Positions 6,328 through 7,294 of a stretch of DNA of 7,294 bases are shown here, one piece after another. The notes under the pieces are model-generated. The model saw only the letters and a list, made by a program, of their open reading frames with translations. It did not search any database and had not been told where the DNA came from. The stretch is from positions 1-7,294 of the forward strand of contig JABDJW010000132.1 of assembly GCA_013002375.1 (NCBI GenBank), written 5' to 3'. A program made the position numbers and the translations under genes. Numbering within the stretch: the first letter of the stretch is position 1; every line of letters starts with the position of its first letter. Source of the stretch: Acidimicrobiales bacterium (lineage in GTDB: Bacteria; Actinomycetota; Acidimicrobiia; Acidimicrobiales; SHLQ01).

Positions 6328-6330
6328 TGC
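6314..6330. terminator. Hairpin at the convergent gene junction
   Basis: GCAACCC (6314-6320) and GGGTTGC (6324-6330) form a perfect 7-base stem with a TTC loop, 21 bases after the polymerase stop. The first copy of GCAACCC (6296-6302) could compete for the same 3' arm. There is no T run, so intrinsic termination is uncertain, but the position between convergent genes suits a bidirectional transcription end or RNA 3'-end stabiliser. Confidence 0.5.
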
Positions 6331-6333
6331 TTC

Positions 6334-6361
6334 GAGTTGCTCGCCTGGCGGCTCGCAACTC
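6334..6361. terminator. Second hairpin near the 3' end of the M16 peptidase gene
   Basis: GAGTTGC (6334-6340) pairs with GCAACTC (6355-6361); inside, GCC (6343-6345) pairs with GGC (6350-6352) around TGGC, leaving a 2x2 internal loop. It lies 12 bases past the stop of the minus-strand gene and may end or protect that transcript. No T run is seen on either side. Confidence 0.4.
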
Positions 6362-6372
6362 CCGGGCACTCG

Positions 6373-7294
6373 CTAGCGCGGGGTCAGGGTTACCTCGACG
6401 TAGGCGTTGGCGGGCAGAATTGCGGCGGCGAGGGCCTGGACGTCGGCCGCGCTGATTCGTCCGACGAGCAACGGCCGGGCCCCGAGCTCGTTCGGATCCT
6501 CGTTGGGGTGGGTCGTGTAGTACAGCAAGGCATCCATGTAGAGGCCGTTGTCGACGAGTTGGAACTCGCTGGTGAGTTGCTCTCGGGCGGTGGCGAACTC
6601 GCTGCCGGTCGGGCCGGTGGCCCGCAGGTCGTCGAGGTTGGCCCGTAGGGCATCGATCACCTCCGGTAGCCGCTCGGGGTCGCTACCGATTTGCAGATAG
6701 GTGTCGATCGTCGGGCGGGGCAGTTCGTTGAGCGTCATCGACACGAATGGCGAGTACGTGGCCGACAACTGCTCCCGAAGCAGCACGCGAAGTCGTTGCG
6801 CAACGATGATCTCGAGATAGCGCATCGTCATCCGGGTGGTTTCGTCGTAGTTGGCCGGTGCGTTCCAGAGGTAGGTGACCGAACCTTGCTCGGTGCCGGC
6901 CTGAACCTCACCCCGAGTTGGGGTGGTCGGCGGTGCCGGCGCAGTGTCGGCGAACTCGTCCTCGACCCCGTCGGCCGGCAGGGTGCCGAGGTACCGCGCG
7001 GAGAGCCGTTCGATCTCGTCGGGATCGAAGTCGCCGGCGAACACGAAGACGAAGTCACTCGCGTCGCCGAAATGCTCGGCGAAGATCTCGCGGCCCCGTT
7101 CCAGGCCGAAGGTGTCCAAGTCATCGACACTGGGAATGGCGAAGTATCGGGGGTCGCCGTCATAGCGAAGCTCGATGAGTTCCTGGGCCGCAGCCAGGTT
7201 GGGGTTCTGGGTGAGATCCGATGCGAGCGGGCGGGTCTGGCTGATGACGGTGTTGAGGGCGGCGGGTTCCGCGTTCGGTTCGGTCATGTACAGG
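6373..7294 (-). CDS. M16-family zinc metallopeptidase (PqqL/insulinase type), C-terminal part
   Basis: The minus-strand frame runs off the window end, so only the last 306 or so residues are seen. The visible part matches the C-terminal half of two-part M16 peptidases: a helix pair around LYMTEPNAEP and RYDGDPRYFAIP, the strand-turn FVFAGDFDPDEIERL followed by YLGTLP, a proline/threonine-rich linker (about residues 115-125 counted from the methionine at 7287), then the repeat domain with YLEIIVAQRL and LREQLSATYSPFVS (residues 169-182), which holds the conserved R...Y pair of M16 domains. The C-terminus reads LPANAYVEVTLTPR. The catalytic HxxEH motif belongs to the first domain, outside the window, so activity and secretion cannot be judged. 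The ATG at 7287 lies within a conserved stretch and should not be taken as the start. It converges on the polymerase gene with a 79-base gap. Confidence 0.88.
   Translation of the reverse strand, partial: LYMTEPNAEPAALNTVISQTRPLASDLTQNPNLAAAQELIELRYDGDPRYFAIPSVDDLDTFGLERGREIFAEHFGDASDFVFVFAGDFDPDEIERLSARYLGTLPADGVEDEFADTAPAPPTTPTRGEVQAGTEQGSVTYLWNAPANYDETTRMTMRYLEIIVAQRLRVLLREQLSATYSPFVSMTLNELPRPTIDTYLQIGSDPERLPEVIDALRANLDDLRATGPTGSEFATAREQLTSEFQLVDNGLYMDALLYYTTHPNEDPNELGARPLLVGRISAADVQALAAAILPANAYVEVTLTPR

Noticed and set aside
6106..6648. A 180-codon plus-strand frame into the M16 gene
   Set aside because: It starts within the polymerase gene in another frame and continues antisense to a clear M16 domain; no independent support.
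7285..7287. Methionine codon on the minus strand as the start of the M16 gene
   Set aside because: The frame continues upstream (L-Y before the M) and the protein lacks the catalytic first domain, so the gene continues past the window edge.
1..7294. CRISPR arrays, tRNA or rRNA genes, insertion sequences, phage genes
   Set aside because: I saw no regularly spaced repeats of CRISPR type, no cloverleaf or rRNA-like stretch, and no transposase or integrase motif. Nearly all bases belong to the listed genes.

Overview
This is a GC-rich chromosomal window with dense, short-spaced protein genes, no RNA genes and no mobile elements. The lipoyl synthase reads like an actinobacterial enzyme. A bacterial Ku with a lysine-rich tail followed by a stand-alone LigD-type polymerase also fits Actinobacteria. 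A deep lineage such as Acidimicrobiia is my guess; it rests on protein style only and is not proven here.

Layout. Positions 1-1274 (+) hold the end of a lipoate-biosynthesis gene in which the C-terminal part of octanoyltransferase (LipB) runs without a stop into a complete lipoyl synthase (LipA). A 90-base gap follows. Positions 1365-4253 (+) hold a tight three-gene cluster: a TPR protein with C-terminal membrane helices, an M24 Xaa-Pro-type peptidase, and a polytopic membrane protein I do not recognise. Positions 4254-4460 are a 207-base non-coding stretch with a hairpin and the Ku ribosome binding site; this is the longest gene-free stretch. Positions 4461-6293 (+) hold the DNA end-joining pair ku and the LigD-type polymerase/primase. 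Positions 6294-6372 are a short convergent intergenic region packed with hairpins and a tandem repeat. Positions 6373-7294 (-) hold the C-terminal part of an M16 (insulinase/PqqL-type) zinc peptidase whose start lies outside the window.

How they work together. LipB and LipA catalyse consecutive steps of lipoyl cofactor assembly on the same protein substrate, so their fusion makes biochemical sense. Ku binds double-strand break ends and recruits the polymerase domain for non-homologous end joining; the ligase and nuclease partners are not in this window. The middle cluster may link a soluble proline-directed peptidase to two membrane proteins, but only gene spacing supports this.

The points most worth a second look are the LipB-LipA fusion, the recurring 9-base stop-to-start spacers (three times, always keeping the same reading frame), the unknown membrane protein cluster, and the repeat/hairpin block between the polymerase and M16 genes.
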